A stretch of DNA of 40,147 nucleotides from Candidatus Coatesbacteria bacterium (lineage in GTDB: Bacteria; RBG-13-66-14). Shown here piece after piece: positions 1-7,984 of the stretch. Made by a program: the position numbers and the translations under genes. The DNA lies in contig WJLX01000026.1 of the NCBI GenBank assembly GCA_014728225.1, positions 1-40,147 on the forward strand, read 5' to 3'. Below the pieces are notes generated by a model. It made no database searches and was not told the origin of the DNA. It saw only the letters and a list, made by a program, of their open reading frames with translations. Position 1 is the stretch's first letter. Every line of letters starts with the position of its first letter.

Positions 1-63
1 GAGGCGGACCGTTATCATCGTTAGTAACGGTCGCCGAGATGCAAAAACCGTGCCGGTTCCGGC
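1..63 (+). repeat. Dispersed palindromic element, copy 1 (left end cut by window edge)
   Basis: This is the right part of the element seen complete at four other sites. An inner stem pairs 7-14 (GACCGTTA) with 25-32 (TAACGGTC). The conserved CGAGAT strand of the internal loop follows at 35-40, and the outer right arm is 41-63. The left outer arm would lie before base 1. Read on the minus strand, the right arm contains CGGCACGGTTTTTGCATCT, a sigma-54-like -24/-12 pattern. The element lies just beyond the 3' end of the lytic transglycosylase gene. Orientation is the same as at 11057 and 30733. Confidence 0.85.
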
Positions 64-109
64 GGCCGCGGCGGGCGAAGCTTGAAGACCGGCGGTCCCC
101 CGGCGGCTG

Positions 110-751
110 CTAATCCAGCGGGGGGATGTTGGTCAGCGTCCCGTCGGGCGAAACGTAGACTGGGTTGCTCGGCGCCTCGGCGCTCTCGTCGAGTTTGACG
201 GTCTCGCCGACGCCGCCGTAGTCGGCGTAGTGGCCGAGGACGAGTTCGACGTAGCGCCGTGTTTCGTCGTAGGGCGGCACGCCGCCGTAGTGCTCGACGG
301 CCCGCGGTCCGGCGTTGTAGGCGGCCAGGGCGAGGCGCAGCCGGCCGTCGAAGCGTCGCAGCATCTCGAGCAGGTAGCGGCAGCCGCCGTCGAGGTTGGC
401 GGCGGGGTCGAAGGAATCGACCACCCCCAGCTCTTGCGCCGTGGCGGGCATCAACTGCATCAGGCCCCGGGCCCCGGCCCGGGAAACGGCCCGGGGGTAG
501 AAGGCGCTCTCGACGCGGACGACGGCCTTGATCAGGGCGACCTCGAGGCCGTAGCGCGCGGCGGTTTCAGCGATCAGGGGGGCGTAGCGGGCCTCGTTGG
601 CCTCGCGCTGGGCGAGCACCTCGGCGGGGGGTCGGTAGAGGCGGGGGTGGGCGGGCAGGTTGGTGATCACGCCGTCGCGGACGACGACCTCGTCGGCGCC
701 GGCGATAGTCGCCACCAGCAGTAACGTCAGCGTCAGCCGCCGCAGCATCAC
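110..751 (-). CDS. SLT-domain lytic transglycosylase
   Basis: Murein lytic transglycosylase of the soluble Slt/MltC-like fold, which cleaves the MurNAc-GlcNAc bond and leaves 1,6-anhydroMurNAc. Residues 1-19 form a signal peptide. The SLT domain runs from about 57 to 165, with the likely catalytic Glu81 in RVESAF, the GLMQLMP motif at 96-102 and AAYNAGP at 144-150. A short motif of the form DGxxTNxP occurs both after the signal peptide and at the C-terminus. The start is GTG at 751, overlapping the stop of the upstream gene (GTGA); ATG at 748 is the alternative. It is last in a minus-strand run with the LytR_C protein, so it is probably translationally coupled. The family is clear; the exact periplasmic role is inferred. 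Confidence 0.9.
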   Translation of the reverse strand: MMLRRLTLTLLLVATIAGADEVVVRDGVITNLPAHPRLYRPPAEVLAQREANEARYAPLIAETAARYGLEVALIKAVVRVESAFYPRAVSRAGARGLMQLMPATAQELGVVDSFDPAANLDGGCRYLLEMLRRFDGRLRLALAAYNAGPRAVEHYGGVPPYDETRRYVELVLGHYADYGGVGETVKLDESAEAPSNPVYVSPDGTLTNIPPLD

Positions 752-1575
752 TCGACCCCCAGGATAACCTCGAGGTCGTAGGCCGTCGGGGTGACCTTGC
801 CGGGCAGTTCGAGGACGCGCTTGAGTTCCTCAGCGGCGTCGATGGAGCCGGGTGCGTAGGCCAGGGTGGTCTTGTCGAGTTCGAAGTGTTCGTAGTTGCG
901 CGGCGGCAGGACCTCGACGCCCAGTCGCCGCAACAACTCGGCGGTCTGCCCGGCCACACCGGCGACACCGCAGCCGTTGAGCACCTCGGCACGCAGTCCG
1001 GCCAGGGAACCCTCACCGGGGAGCTCGGCGGGGACGTTGGCCAGCAGTCCGGCGATGTCCGATCCCAACACGATTACGAGATCGACGCGCCGGGGTGGAC
1101 CGTAACCCAGGCGGTCGGCCAGGGCCGCCGCCGTGGAGGAAATCAACTGCGCATCGCCGTGGTAATAGACGGCGGGGGCCAGGCGCATGTCGAGGGCCAT
1201 GTTCTTGACGTCGACGGCCAGTTCCTCAGCTGGTCGTTCACTGAGTTGGGCGAGTTCGAAGCGGGCGTTGCGCTCGGCGCGTTCGCCGCCGCCTGCGCGC
1301 CAAAGGACGAAGCGCAGCTCGGCGGGATCCGTCGGACCCGCGGGCTCGATCTCCCCATTTTCTTCTTCGCCGCTATCTTCGCCGTCGGGGGGCGCGGTTT
1401 GGCCGTTATCGATCACGGCATCGCTGTCGGAGATGCTCTCGCCGTCGTCCTTTTCCCAGGGGCGCCAGAGGAACAGGGCGCCGACGAGGACCACGGCGAC
1501 GACGATACTGGTGACGATGATCCGCCGCCGGCGTTTCTTCCGTCGTGCCCGCATCAATTCGACCCGTCCCTGCAT
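748..1575 (-). CDS. Membrane-anchored LytR C-terminal-domain protein
   Basis: Protein of 275 residues. An Arg/Lys-rich cytoplasmic start is followed by one membrane helix at about residues 19-37, an acidic low-complexity linker, and a C-terminal LytR_C-type domain. The last is recognised from the pattern LRAEVLNGCGVAGVAG...LRRLGVEV. LytR_C domains occur after LytR-CpsA-Psr ligase domains or alone in cell-envelope proteins; no ligase domain is present here. The ATG at 1575 is preferred over an in-frame start at 1704 because GGAGGT at 1582-1587 lies seven bases upstream and the longer N-terminus looks untranslated. A TTGCCA-N17-TACAAT promoter lies just upstream, so the gene heads a two-gene unit with the transglycosylase. 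Confidence 0.75.
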   Translation of the reverse strand: MQGRVELMRARRKKRRRRIIVTSIVVAVVLVGALFLWRPWEKDDGESISDSDAVIDNGQTAPPDGEDSGEEENGEIEPAGPTDPAELRFVLWRAGGGERAERNARFELAQLSERPAEELAVDVKNMALDMRLAPAVYYHGDAQLISSTAAALADRLGYGPPRRVDLVIVLGSDIAGLLANVPAELPGEGSLAGLRAEVLNGCGVAGVAGQTAELLRRLGVEVLPPRNYEHFELDKTTLAYAPGSIDAAEELKRVLELPGKVTPTAYDLEVILGVE

Positions 1576-1604
1576 CGAGCGACCTCCGGTTGAACTACAC
1601 TGCG

Positions 1605-1633
1605 ATTGTACCCCGGCGGGGCCCGGCTGGCAA
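1605..1633 (-). promoter_or_regulatory. Sigma-70-like promoter for the LytR_C/transglycosylase pair
   Basis: On the minus strand the -35 is TTGCCA (1628-1633), the spacer is 17 bases and the -10 is TACAAT (1605-1610). Expected transcription starts near 1598, about 23 bases before the ATG at 1575. The promoter is called from sequence only. Confidence 0.65.
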
Positions 1634-1676
1634 GGCCCGTCGCCGCTCAATCCCCGGTGGAACTGCAAACAGGGGC

Positions 1677-1698
1677 GGGGCGGATCAATGTCCGCCCC
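1677..1698 (-). terminator. Terminator-like hairpin after the propeller lipoprotein gene
   Basis: An eight-base perfect stem (GGGGCGGA/TCCGCCCC) with a six-base loop lies about 30 bases past the stop at 1728. The following minus-strand bases, GCCCCTGTTT, are only weakly T-rich, so termination efficiency is uncertain. Confidence 0.45.
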
Positions 1699-1727
1699 GT
1701 TCAACGACCGAACCGGCGCCCGTCGGC

Positions 1728-2693
1728 TCAGCGCACGGCGCCGATGACGGCGGGACCGATAACGCTGGTCGTGCGGGTCTCTTCGTCGCCGTTTTCATCG
1801 TAGAGGGCGACGAGATCGGCGGTCTCGACGGCGACCCAAACCCGATCGGGCACGGCCCCCAGCAGGGGCTCGCCGGGCAGGTCGCTGACCGTCGTCAGCC
1901 GGGCCCCGGCGTCGTCGTAAAGGTGCAGGTCGCCGGTTGCGTCGTCATAGACCCAACAGCCGCCGTCAGTGGCCGAGATGACCGTCGGGCGTTCCAGCCC
2001 GGCGATCTCGACGGTCACCGAGGCATCGGCCAGATCGTAGCGTCTGAGCACGGCGCCGTCGCTGAGCCAGAAGCTGGCGGAGTCGGGCTCGGCGTCCAGG
2101 TGATAGCGTCCCTCGTCGGCCAGCTCGTGGATCCAGAGCAGCTCGCCCTGGGCCGAATCGTAGCAGTAGAGGACCTCACGTCCCTCGATGATCAGGCGCC
2201 GGGCGTTCTCCCGCCCGGCCAGGCCGAGCTGGTGGGGGAAGTAGTCCAGCTCGAGGGTCCAGAGGCCGTTGCCGTTCTCGTCCAGGGCCGAGAGGGCCTC
2301 TGCACCGGAGTCGATGACGTAGAGGTTCTGACTGTCCGGGTCGACGACCATGTCGGCGGGCTGATCGAAGCCGCTGACCAGGCGCTCGAGGATGCCGTCG
2401 GTATCGTACTTGACCAGGCGGCGGGCCGCGACGTCGGCCAGCCAGATCTCGCCGTTGACCGGATCGGCGGCCAGGGCGACGGCCCGGCCGGGATCCTCGA
2501 CGATCACGGTCAGTTCACCGTCGGCGTCCAGGGCCGTCAGGCGGTCGCTGTCCCGGGAGTAGACCCAGCAGTTGCCGGGATTGACGATCAGGCTCTCGCT
2601 GGTCTCGCAGCCCGTGAAGATCAGAACTACTAGTAGAACGGCGCTCAGGCCGATGACGGCGGTGGTTCGGTTGGTCGGTTGGGCTGGGGTCAT
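1728..2693 (-). CDS. Beta-propeller (NHL/YncE-like) lipoprotein
   Basis: Protein of 321 residues with an N-terminal membrane-type signal ending in lipobox FTGC (Cys29), so it is probably lipid-anchored. The rest is made of repeated blade-like units carrying motifs such as EIWLADVAARRLVKYD, NLYVIDSG and CWVYDDATGDLHLYD. This is the pattern of six- or seven-bladed NHL or YncE-type propellers. No catalytic motif is seen; such proteins usually bind ligands or partners. The ATG at 2693 overlaps the stop of the upstream acidic membrane protein gene (ATGA), which implies translational coupling. The blade count and the function are not resolved. Confidence 0.75.
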   Translation of the reverse strand: MTPAQPTNRTTAVIGLSAVLLVVLIFTGCETSESLIVNPGNCWVYSRDSDRLTALDADGELTVIVEDPGRAVALAADPVNGEIWLADVAARRLVKYDTDGILERLVSGFDQPADMVVDPDSQNLYVIDSGAEALSALDENGNGLWTLELDYFPHQLGLAGRENARRLIIEGREVLYCYDSAQGELLWIHELADEGRYHLDAEPDSASFWLSDGAVLRRYDLADASVTVEIAGLERPTVISATDGGCWVYDDATGDLHLYDDAGARLTTVSDLPGEPLLGAVPDRVWVAVETADLVALYDENGDEETRTTSVIGPAVIGAVR

Positions 2694-3025
2694 CAGTCGC
2701 TCTCTCCGGACTCGATACGCTCGAAGAGCTCGTTATCCTCGACCTCTTCTTCGGTGTCGGTGTCGGTTTCGTCGTCGGCCTCGTCGGCGGGGACCTCCAG
2801 CGCGGGATCGCTTTCTGAGACGACTACCTCGTCGCTGTCGTCGTCTTCGCCGAAGATGGCGATCGCCGCCAGGCCGAGGGCGATGACCCCGGCCAGCGCG
2901 ATGGTCAGGGTGAAGCTGTTCTCGTTTTCGCTGCCGGAGTCGTCGCCGTCGTCGCCGTCGGGATCGGCGGCCAGGGCGGGAATACCGGCCAACAGCAGAC
3001 AGAGAAGAATGCACAGGGTACGCAT
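2693..3025 (-). CDS. Small secreted or membrane acidic protein, unknown function
   Basis: Protein of 110 residues. A signal peptide (about 1-19, ending ALAA) is followed by an Asp/Glu/Ser-rich stretch, one hydrophobic segment at about 38-58 (LTIALAGVIALGLAAIAIF), and a very acidic tail rich in Asp, Glu and Thr. I do not recognise a family. A good ribosome site, GGGAGGTAAGATC then ATG, supports the start. It is the first gene of a pair with the propeller lipoprotein, overlapping it by ATGA, so the two may act together at the envelope. Confidence 0.65.
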   Translation of the reverse strand: MRTLCILLCLLLAGIPALAADPDGDDGDDSGSENENSFTLTIALAGVIALGLAAIAIFGEDDDSDEVVVSESDPALEVPADEADDETDTDTEEEVEDNELFERIESGESD

Positions 3026-3071
3026 GATCTTACCTCCCTCAACCGGCGGCGGTCTTCTGCTCCGGCGTTGA

Positions 3072-3097
3072 GCTCGAGGGTACTGCTCGAGGGTACT
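3072..3097. repeat. Two tandem 13-bp repeats upstream of the acidic membrane protein gene
   Basis: GCTCGAGGGTACT occurs twice back to back (3072-3084 and 3085-3097), 47-72 bases upstream of the start at 3025. The location suits a regulatory site, but no partner promoter was identified. Confidence 0.5.
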
Positions 3098-3212
3098 GGA
3101 TGGAGACAGTCGTTCGGGACTCGCGGACGGGAAGGAGCGTGGTCCTTCGCATCGCTCGGGTTTTTCGGCGGCCGCGTTTCAGCGCGCGGGGGGGATGCAA
3201 AACCCGCCCTGT

Positions 3213-3650
3213 TCAGCTTCGGTCAGCGGCGGTTTCGGCGGTCTGCGCCGCTTCTTCGGTTTCGGGGAGCGCCGGTTCCTCGAAGGCGCCGTCGGACCAC
3301 AGGCGGCCGTACTCCAGCTCGGCTCCGCATTCGGAACCGGCGGCGATGTCGATGACCCCGGAGGCGTGGATCCGGCCCTCGACGCCGCCGGCGACGTAGG
3401 CGTCCTCGCAATAGATCCGGCCCTTGAGCCGACCGCCCTCGGCGACCCAGACCAGCCCGGAGACGGCGATCACACCGTTGAACGAGCCGGCGATGTAGAC
3501 GTTGGCGTCACCGGTCAGCTTGCCGCCCAGGGCGTCGTTGGGGGCGACGAAGAAGCTGATCGGCGGATCGTTGCGAACCACCCGGGGTTCGGATGTGCGC
3601 GGAGTCTCCTCGGCCTTCTTCTTGCCGAACAACCTGGAGAAAAAACCCAT
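3213..3650 (-). CDS. Bactofilin family polymer-forming protein
   Basis: Protein of 145 residues with the DUF583/bactofilin core at about 38-120. The core has the short, glycine-spaced hydrophobic repeats of a right-handed beta-helix (GKLTGDANVYIAGSFNGVI, RLKGRIYCEDAYVAGG). A basic, Phe-containing N-terminus (MGFFSRLFGKKK) could bind membrane, and the tail is acidic and disordered. Bactofilins form nucleotide-free cytoskeletal filaments used in cell shape, wall synthesis and polar placement. It lies 14 bases after the pfkA stop and is probably cotranscribed with it. A peptidoglycan hydrolase gene lies 2.5 kb away, and bactofilins are often near wall hydrolases. The family is secure; the specific role is inferred. 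Confidence 0.85.
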   Translation of the reverse strand: MGFFSRLFGKKKAEETPRTSEPRVVRNDPPISFFVAPNDALGGKLTGDANVYIAGSFNGVIAVSGLVWVAEGGRLKGRIYCEDAYVAGGVEGRIHASGVIDIAAGSECGAELEYGRLWSDGAFEEPALPETEEAAQTAETAADRS

Positions 3651-3664
3651 CTCACCGTCCGTCG

Positions 3665-4633
3665 TTAGTGACTCAGGATGCCGACGAGGTCGAACTCCTG
3701 ACGGTTAAAGGCATGCTCATAGGCCAGCACATCGGCCAGCGGCGTGACGGTCAACTCGGCGGCGACCAGGCCGACCATCACATCGTCGGTCCCGGCGGCC
3801 AACTGTTCAACGGCCACCGCACCCAAGCGGGAGGCCAGGTTGCGGTCGTAGGAGGTCGGAGCGCCGCCGCGCTGCAGGTGTCCCAGGACCGTGGCCCGGC
3901 ACTCCAGCCCGGTCAGCCGGGCCAGACGCTCGGCCAGGGCCGGGGCCTCGCCGGCGCCCTCGGCCAGGATGACCACGGCGGACTTCTTGCGGGCCATTTT
4001 TAAGTTACGGATCAGCTTGGCCGCCAGTTCCTCCAGATCACCCAGCCCGCCGGCCTCGGGCACCAGGGCGGCCTCGGCGCCGCCGGCCAGGGCCACCTCG
4101 ACGGCCAGGGCACCGCAATCCCGGCCCATCACCTCGACCACGAAGATCCGGTGGTGGCTGTCAGCGGTTTGGCGCAGCTTGTCGACGGCGTCCAGGGCCG
4201 TGTTGACCGCGGTGTCGAAACCGATGGAGTTGTCCGTGCCGGCGAGGTCGTTGTCGATCGAGGCCGGCAGGCCGATCAGCTGCAAGCCGCTTTCCGCGGA
4301 GAGGTCGTGGGCCCCGGCGAGGGAGCCGTTGCCGCCGATAACGACGAGGCCGCCGATCGCGTGATCGGCCAGCACCTCGAGAGCCCGGCGGCGTCCGGCG
4401 GCTTCACGGAACTCGGGACAGCGCGAGGTGCCCAGGAAGGTTCCGCCGCGGTCGATGATCCCGCCGACATCACGGCTGACCAGGGGGCGCAGCTCACCGG
4501 CGATCAACCCCCGGTAGCCCTCCGCGACGCCCCAGACCTCCCAGCCCCGGTAGAGGGCGCAGCGGGTCACCGAGCGCACCGCGGCGTTCATCCCCGGCGC
4601 GTCGCCTCCCGAGGTCAGTACGGCGATCTTCAT
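3665..4633 (-). CDS. pfkA: 6-phosphofructokinase
   Basis: Phosphofructokinase A family, 322 residues (typical length), which phosphorylates fructose 6-phosphate to fructose 1,6-bisphosphate in glycolysis. Visible motifs are GGDAPGMNA at 9-17, GGTFLGTSRCPEF near 63-75, the catalytic ASIDND segment with Asp127, and EVMGRDCG. The nucleotide-site motif reads GGNGS (Asn102) where many ATP enzymes have GGDGS. The following Gly favours ATP rather than pyrophosphate as donor. AAGGAT upstream of the ATG supports the start. It diverges from mazG across a 176-base gap with two facing-away promoters and is followed closely by the bactofilin gene. Confidence 0.92.
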   Translation of the reverse strand: MKIAVLTSGGDAPGMNAAVRSVTRCALYRGWEVWGVAEGYRGLIAGELRPLVSRDVGGIIDRGGTFLGTSRCPEFREAAGRRRALEVLADHAIGGLVVIGGNGSLAGAHDLSAESGLQLIGLPASIDNDLAGTDNSIGFDTAVNTALDAVDKLRQTADSHHRIFVVEVMGRDCGALAVEVALAGGAEAALVPEAGGLGDLEELAAKLIRNLKMARKKSAVVILAEGAGEAPALAERLARLTGLECRATVLGHLQRGGAPTSYDRNLASRLGAVAVEQLAAGTDDVMVGLVAAELTVTPLADVLAYEHAFNRQEFDLVGILSH

Positions 4634-4706
4634 CGTCTACAATCCTTCAACGCTGCAATCCATCCCGCTGTTGCATCCGTGTCGGTCCCGGCTTTCATCC
4701 GGCCAA

Positions 4707-4735
4707 AGCGTAGCATAGCCCCGTGCCGTGGTCAA
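4707..4735 (-). promoter_or_regulatory. Promoter for pfkA-bactofilin
   Basis: On the minus strand: TTGACC (4730-4735), 17-base spacer, TACGCT (4707-4712). Its -35 forms half of an eight-base inverted repeat with the -35 of the divergent mazG promoter. Confidence 0.6.
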
Positions 4736-4752
4736 CGCGCACCTGCGTTGAC
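4731..4752. promoter_or_regulatory. Inverted repeat joining the two divergent -35 boxes
   Basis: GTCAACGC (4731-4738) and GCGTTGAC (4745-4752) are perfect inverted arms six bases apart. They overlap the pfkA -35 on one side and the mazG -35 on the other. This may be a shared operator or simply two similar -35 regions in opposite orientation. Confidence 0.5.
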
Positions 4753-4776
4753 AGTCCGGCGGGGGCTCCGTATACT
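4748..4776 (+). promoter_or_regulatory. Strong sigma-70-like promoter for mazG
   Basis: Consensus TTGACA (4748-4753), 17-base spacer, TATACT (4771-4776). The predicted start is near 4783, about 27 bases before the GTG start codon at 4810, which has GGGAG upstream. Confidence 0.8.
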
Positions 4777-4809
4777 CCATAACCGTCCTACTACCGCGAC
4801 GGGAGCCCC

Positions 4810-5619
4810 GTGGAGAGCTACGACCGCCTGCTGGAAACCCTGGAAACCCTGCTGGCCCCGGGCGGCTGCGCCTGGGACCGGGAGCAGAGCGTCGAGACCA
4901 CGGCCCGGTATCTGATCGAGGAGGCCTACGAGTTCTATCAGGCCGTCGGCGAGGCGGACCCGGCCGGGATGGTCGAGGAGTTGGGCGACGTGCTCTACCT
5001 GGCCAGCTTCATCGGCCTGCTGGCGGCCCGCGACGACCGGTTCGACCTCGAAGACGCTCTGGATTCGGCGACGCGCAAGATGCGCCGTCGTCATCCCCAC
5101 GTCTTCGCCGACGACGGCCCCCGGCTCGAGGACGCCGAGGCGGTGATCCGCAACTGGGAGCGCATCAAGCACGGCGAGGCCGAGCGCGAACGGCGAAGCG
5201 TCGTCGACAAGCCCCTCAGCCACGCCCTGGACAAGGTGCCGCCCCAAACCCCGCCGTTGCTGCGCGCCGTCCGTCTGGCCGAGAAGGCGGCGCACTTCCA
5301 CTTCGACTGGCCCGACATCGGCGGAGTGCTGGAAAAGATCGACGAGGAGGTCGCCGAGCTGCGCGCCGCCGTGGCCGCGGGCGACGACGACTGTATCGCC
5401 GACGAGCTGGGTGACGCCCTGTTCACCCTGGCCAACCTGGGCCGCTTCCTCAAGCTCGATCCCGGGCTGGCCCTGAGCCGGACCCTGGAGAAATTCCGCC
5501 GCCGCCTGGACCAACTGGAGGGGGAATTGGCCGCCGCGGGTCGGCGGGTCGCCGACTGCGACATGCACGAACTCGAGCAACGCTGGCAGCGGGCCAAAGA
5601 AGACGATGGACGAGACTGA
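4810..5619 (+). CDS. mazG: Nucleoside triphosphate pyrophosphohydrolase MazG
   Basis: MazG of 269 residues, the usual two-domain length. It hydrolyses (d)NTPs to NMP and pyrophosphate and cleans the nucleotide pool. The first domain carries EEAYEF near residue 37 and EELGDVLY near 57, which are the metal-binding Glu/Asp motifs. The second domain repeats them as DEEVAEL and DELGDALF near 181 and 201. The start is GTG at 4810, supported by GGGAG and by the promoter at 4748-4776. Its end overlaps the next gene by 14 bases, so the membrane protein gene, tsaE and tsaB probably belong to the same transcript. Confidence 0.93.
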   Translation: MESYDRLLETLETLLAPGGCAWDREQSVETTARYLIEEAYEFYQAVGEADPAGMVEELGDVLYLASFIGLLAARDDRFDLEDALDSATRKMRRRHPHVFADDGPRLEDAEAVIRNWERIKHGEAERERRSVVDKPLSHALDKVPPQTPPLLRAVRLAEKAAHFHFDWPDIGGVLEKIDEEVAELRAAVAAGDDDCIADELGDALFTLANLGRFLKLDPGLALSRTLEKFRRRLDQLEGELAAAGRRVADCDMHELEQRWQRAKEDDGRD

Positions 5620-7483
5620 ACAGCCCCGCCGTCGCCGCCTGATCCTGCTGGCCGTCTGCCTGGCGGCCGTGGGAGTCTGGCTCCTCGTCGGCGGCAACCT
5701 CTCCGACGGCGCCCGGCTGCAACTCCACTACGCCGATCGGTTGGCCGCCGGCGAGCCCTGGCGGCTCAACCCCGAGGACCCCTCCACGGACGCCGCCGCC
5801 AACCCCCTCCTCGTCGCCCTGCTGGCCCTGGGACGCCTGGTGGGCGGGCCCGTCGGGGCCGTCGTTTGGGCCCATCTGCTGGGCTTCATCGTCCTGGCGG
5901 GTTTCGCCCTGACCCTGGAGCGCCTGGCCCGGCAGCTCGGCGGACACGGCTGGACGGCGCTGTTGGCCGCCGCCGCCGGGGTGCTCAACGCCCCCGCCCT
6001 TCACGGCTGTCTGGCGCTGGAACCCACCGCCCCGACGGCCCTGCTGCTGGCCGTGGTCGTCGTCGGGGTTCTCGACCGCCGACCCGCGGTGATCGTCCCG
6101 GCCACCGCCGCCCTGGTTTTCAGCGACTACGCCGGGATGTACGCCGCCCTGGCCGTCTGCCTGTCCGTGCCCGCCGTGGCCGTGCTCAAGGGCGAAAAGC
6201 AGAACCGGCGCAACCTGTGGTTGCTGCTGCCCTTCGCTCTGGCGGTGCTGCGCAGCCTGCTGCTGCGTCGGCTCTGGGAGGTCGACCCCCTGACCGACGT
6301 CGTCGTCCCCCTGTCCTCGGCCCCGCGGTTGGAGCTGACCGAGCGCCTCCTCGTCGTCGGTCGTCTGCCCCTGAAGGTCTTGGGCGCCCTGGGCGGCGGT
6401 CTGATCGGCCTGAGCCTGGCCGCCCTGGTGACCGCCGCGGCGGTGCCCCGGGCCCGCTGGCGGTTGTCCAGCGCCGTCATCGCCATCGCCCTGGCCGTGG
6501 GCGGCCTGATAATCCGCGGCGCCCGGCTGATCCTGCTTTGGCTGAGCCCCCTGGTCGTCGTCGCCGTCGTCGTCTGGCTCGCCGGTCGCTTCGACGGTCG
6601 CCGGCGACTGGCCGCGGCCGGTGCCACCCTGGTGCTGCTGACCGTCCCCGGCCTGCTCGCCGGAAAACCGGGAGGCCTGCCGACGGCCACCCGGGAGTTC
6701 GGCGACGAGGTATCCCGGCTGCTGCCGCCGGGAACCAACTTGGCCACCCCGACGCCCGGCCTGTACCTGCAGAACGGTGGCCTGCGCGTGGCCGATCTGA
6801 GCGGGGGGTTGCCGCCGGTGATCACCGAGCAACGCCGCGAGTTGGCCCCGGCCCTGGAGCGCTGGGCCGAAGATCCGCGCTACCGCCGCCCGCGCTACGC
6901 CGTCAGCGAACCGGCCAACCACGACGAACTGGCGCGCTGTCCGTTGATGAGCATGGTCCAACGCTTCGACGAGACCCGCGCCCTCTGGCGCATCGACTGG
7001 ATACCCCTGGAGCGGCGCTTCGGTCTGTGGGAGCCCGCGGTCATCGAGGCCGTCGCCGGCCGACGGCTGCTGGACTTCATCGATCTGGGCGGCGACGCTC
7101 CGGTACTCGAAGGCCTGGCCGTCAACGCCCTCGGTGGGGCCGAACGCACCTGGGAGCTTGTGCTGCACTCCCAGACCATCGGCGGTCGGGAAGCCCCGGT
7201 GGCCGACACCTGCCTGGTCTACCGGGGCGCCGACGCCCTGCGCGTCGATATGCTGCTCCCCTCCGATACCGGCCTGGTCTGCGCCCGGGTCGCGGTCAGC
7301 GACGCCGACGTCGAGGTCTACAGCGAATCGGGCACTCAGTCCAGCTTTCACGAGTTGGCCGCGGATCGCTGGAACGAGGTCGTCGTCGAACTGCCCCCCG
7401 GCTCGCGTTACCTCAGTCTGATCTTCAACGGCCTGGGACCGCAGACCCGCCTGGCTCTGGGTTCCCTCTGGCTCTTCGATTGA
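5606..7483 (+). CDS. Multi-pass membrane protein with large C-terminal soluble region
   Basis: Protein of 625 residues. The first half has about nine to eleven hydrophobic helices, beginning at 11-30, with short basic loops. From about residue 355 onward it is soluble, probably extracytoplasmic and beta-rich. The layout resembles the polytopic glycosyltransferase-like or mannosyltransferase-like membrane proteins (GT-C style) found in many high-GC bacteria. I cannot identify the DxD or Glu catalytic signature, so no enzyme activity is assigned. It overlaps mazG by 14 bases and is followed eight bases later by tsaE. The operon position gives no obvious functional clue. Confidence 0.75.
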   Translation: MDETEQPRRRRLILLAVCLAAVGVWLLVGGNLSDGARLQLHYADRLAAGEPWRLNPEDPSTDAAANPLLVALLALGRLVGGPVGAVVWAHLLGFIVLAGFALTLERLARQLGGHGWTALLAAAAGVLNAPALHGCLALEPTAPTALLLAVVVVGVLDRRPAVIVPATAALVFSDYAGMYAALAVCLSVPAVAVLKGEKQNRRNLWLLLPFALAVLRSLLLRRLWEVDPLTDVVVPLSSAPRLELTERLLVVGRLPLKVLGALGGGLIGLSLAALVTAAAVPRARWRLSSAVIAIALAVGGLIIRGARLILLWLSPLVVVAVVVWLAGRFDGRRRLAAAGATLVLLTVPGLLAGKPGGLPTATREFGDEVSRLLPPGTNLATPTPGLYLQNGGLRVADLSGGLPPVITEQRRELAPALERWAEDPRYRRPRYAVSEPANHDELARCPLMSMVQRFDETRALWRIDWIPLERRFGLWEPAVIEAVAGRRLLDFIDLGGDAPVLEGLAVNALGGAERTWELVLHSQTIGGREAPVADTCLVYRGADALRVDMLLPSDTGLVCARVAVSDADVEVYSESGTQSSFHELAADRWNEVVVELPPGSRYLSLIFNGLGPQTRLALGSLWLFD

Positions 7484-7491
7484 CCGGAGCG

Positions 7492-7983
7492 ATGGGAAAC
7501 GACCTCCAGCTCGAACTGGCCGACGAAACGGCCACCCTGGCCCTGGGCCGCAGGCTCGGGCGCCGCTGTCGGGGCGGGGAGCGCCTGCTGCTCCACGGTC
7601 CCCTCGGCGCGGGCAAGACCACCCTGGTGCGCGGCCTGGGCCGCGGGCTGGGGATCGAACACGGGGTGCGCAGCCCGACCTTCCAGCTCCTGCGCGAGTA
7701 CCGCGGCCGCCTGGTTCTCTACCACGCTGATCTCTACCGCCTCGGCGGCACGGCGGCGGAGTTCACCGAGCTCGGCCTCTGGGAGCTGCCCGGCCCCCGA
7801 GGCGTGCTGGCCGTCGAGTGGGCCGAGCGCGGCGCCTTCCCCGGTGCTCACCTGACCGTGCGGTTGTCCTTCGCCGGAGCTGGACGCCGCATCATGCTGC
7901 GCGACGTCGGCGGCGCCCACGGCCACCTGCTGGAGTTGGACACCTCGGCGAACCTGACCTCGACGAACCCGACGGAAGGATAA
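7492..7983 (+). CDS. tsaE: tRNA t6A biosynthesis ATPase TsaE
   Basis: TsaE (YjeE) P-loop ATPase, 163 residues, which works with TsaB and TsaD to place threonylcarbamoyl-adenosine at position 37 of ANN-decoding tRNAs. Visible motifs are the Walker A GPLGAGKTTL near residue 37, the conserved SPTFQLLREY, HADLYRL and the VEWAERG segment. The ATG at 7492 follows the previous stop by eight bases; GGAG lies close upstream. The stop at 7981-7983 is one base from the tsaB start. The gene is in a different frame from the preceding membrane protein gene and is easily lost because that frame stays open for 1.6 kb upstream. Confidence 0.92.
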   Translation: MGNDLQLELADETATLALGRRLGRRCRGGERLLLHGPLGAGKTTLVRGLGRGLGIEHGVRSPTFQLLREYRGRLVLYHADLYRLGGTAAEFTELGLWELPGPRGVLAVEWAERGAFPGAHLTVRLSFAGAGRRIMLRDVGGAHGHLLELDTSANLTSTNPTEG

Positions 7984-7984
7984 G

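Noticed and set aside
3180-3215. A degenerate sixth copy of the palindromic element (GGGTTTTGCATCC on the minus strand)
   Set aside because: Only about ten bases resemble one arm, and no partner arm or internal loop is present.
5450-7351. 633-codon minus-strand open frame, Gln/Gly-rich
   Set aside because: It lies antisense to mazG and the membrane protein gene. Its composition follows from the complement of GC-rich codons; it has no ribosome site or domain.
5866-7491. Long plus-strand open frame preceding tsaE
   Set aside because: It overlaps the membrane protein gene in another frame and gives an Arg/Pro/Gly-rich product typical of GC-rich shadow frames. Only the part from 7492 (tsaE) is real.
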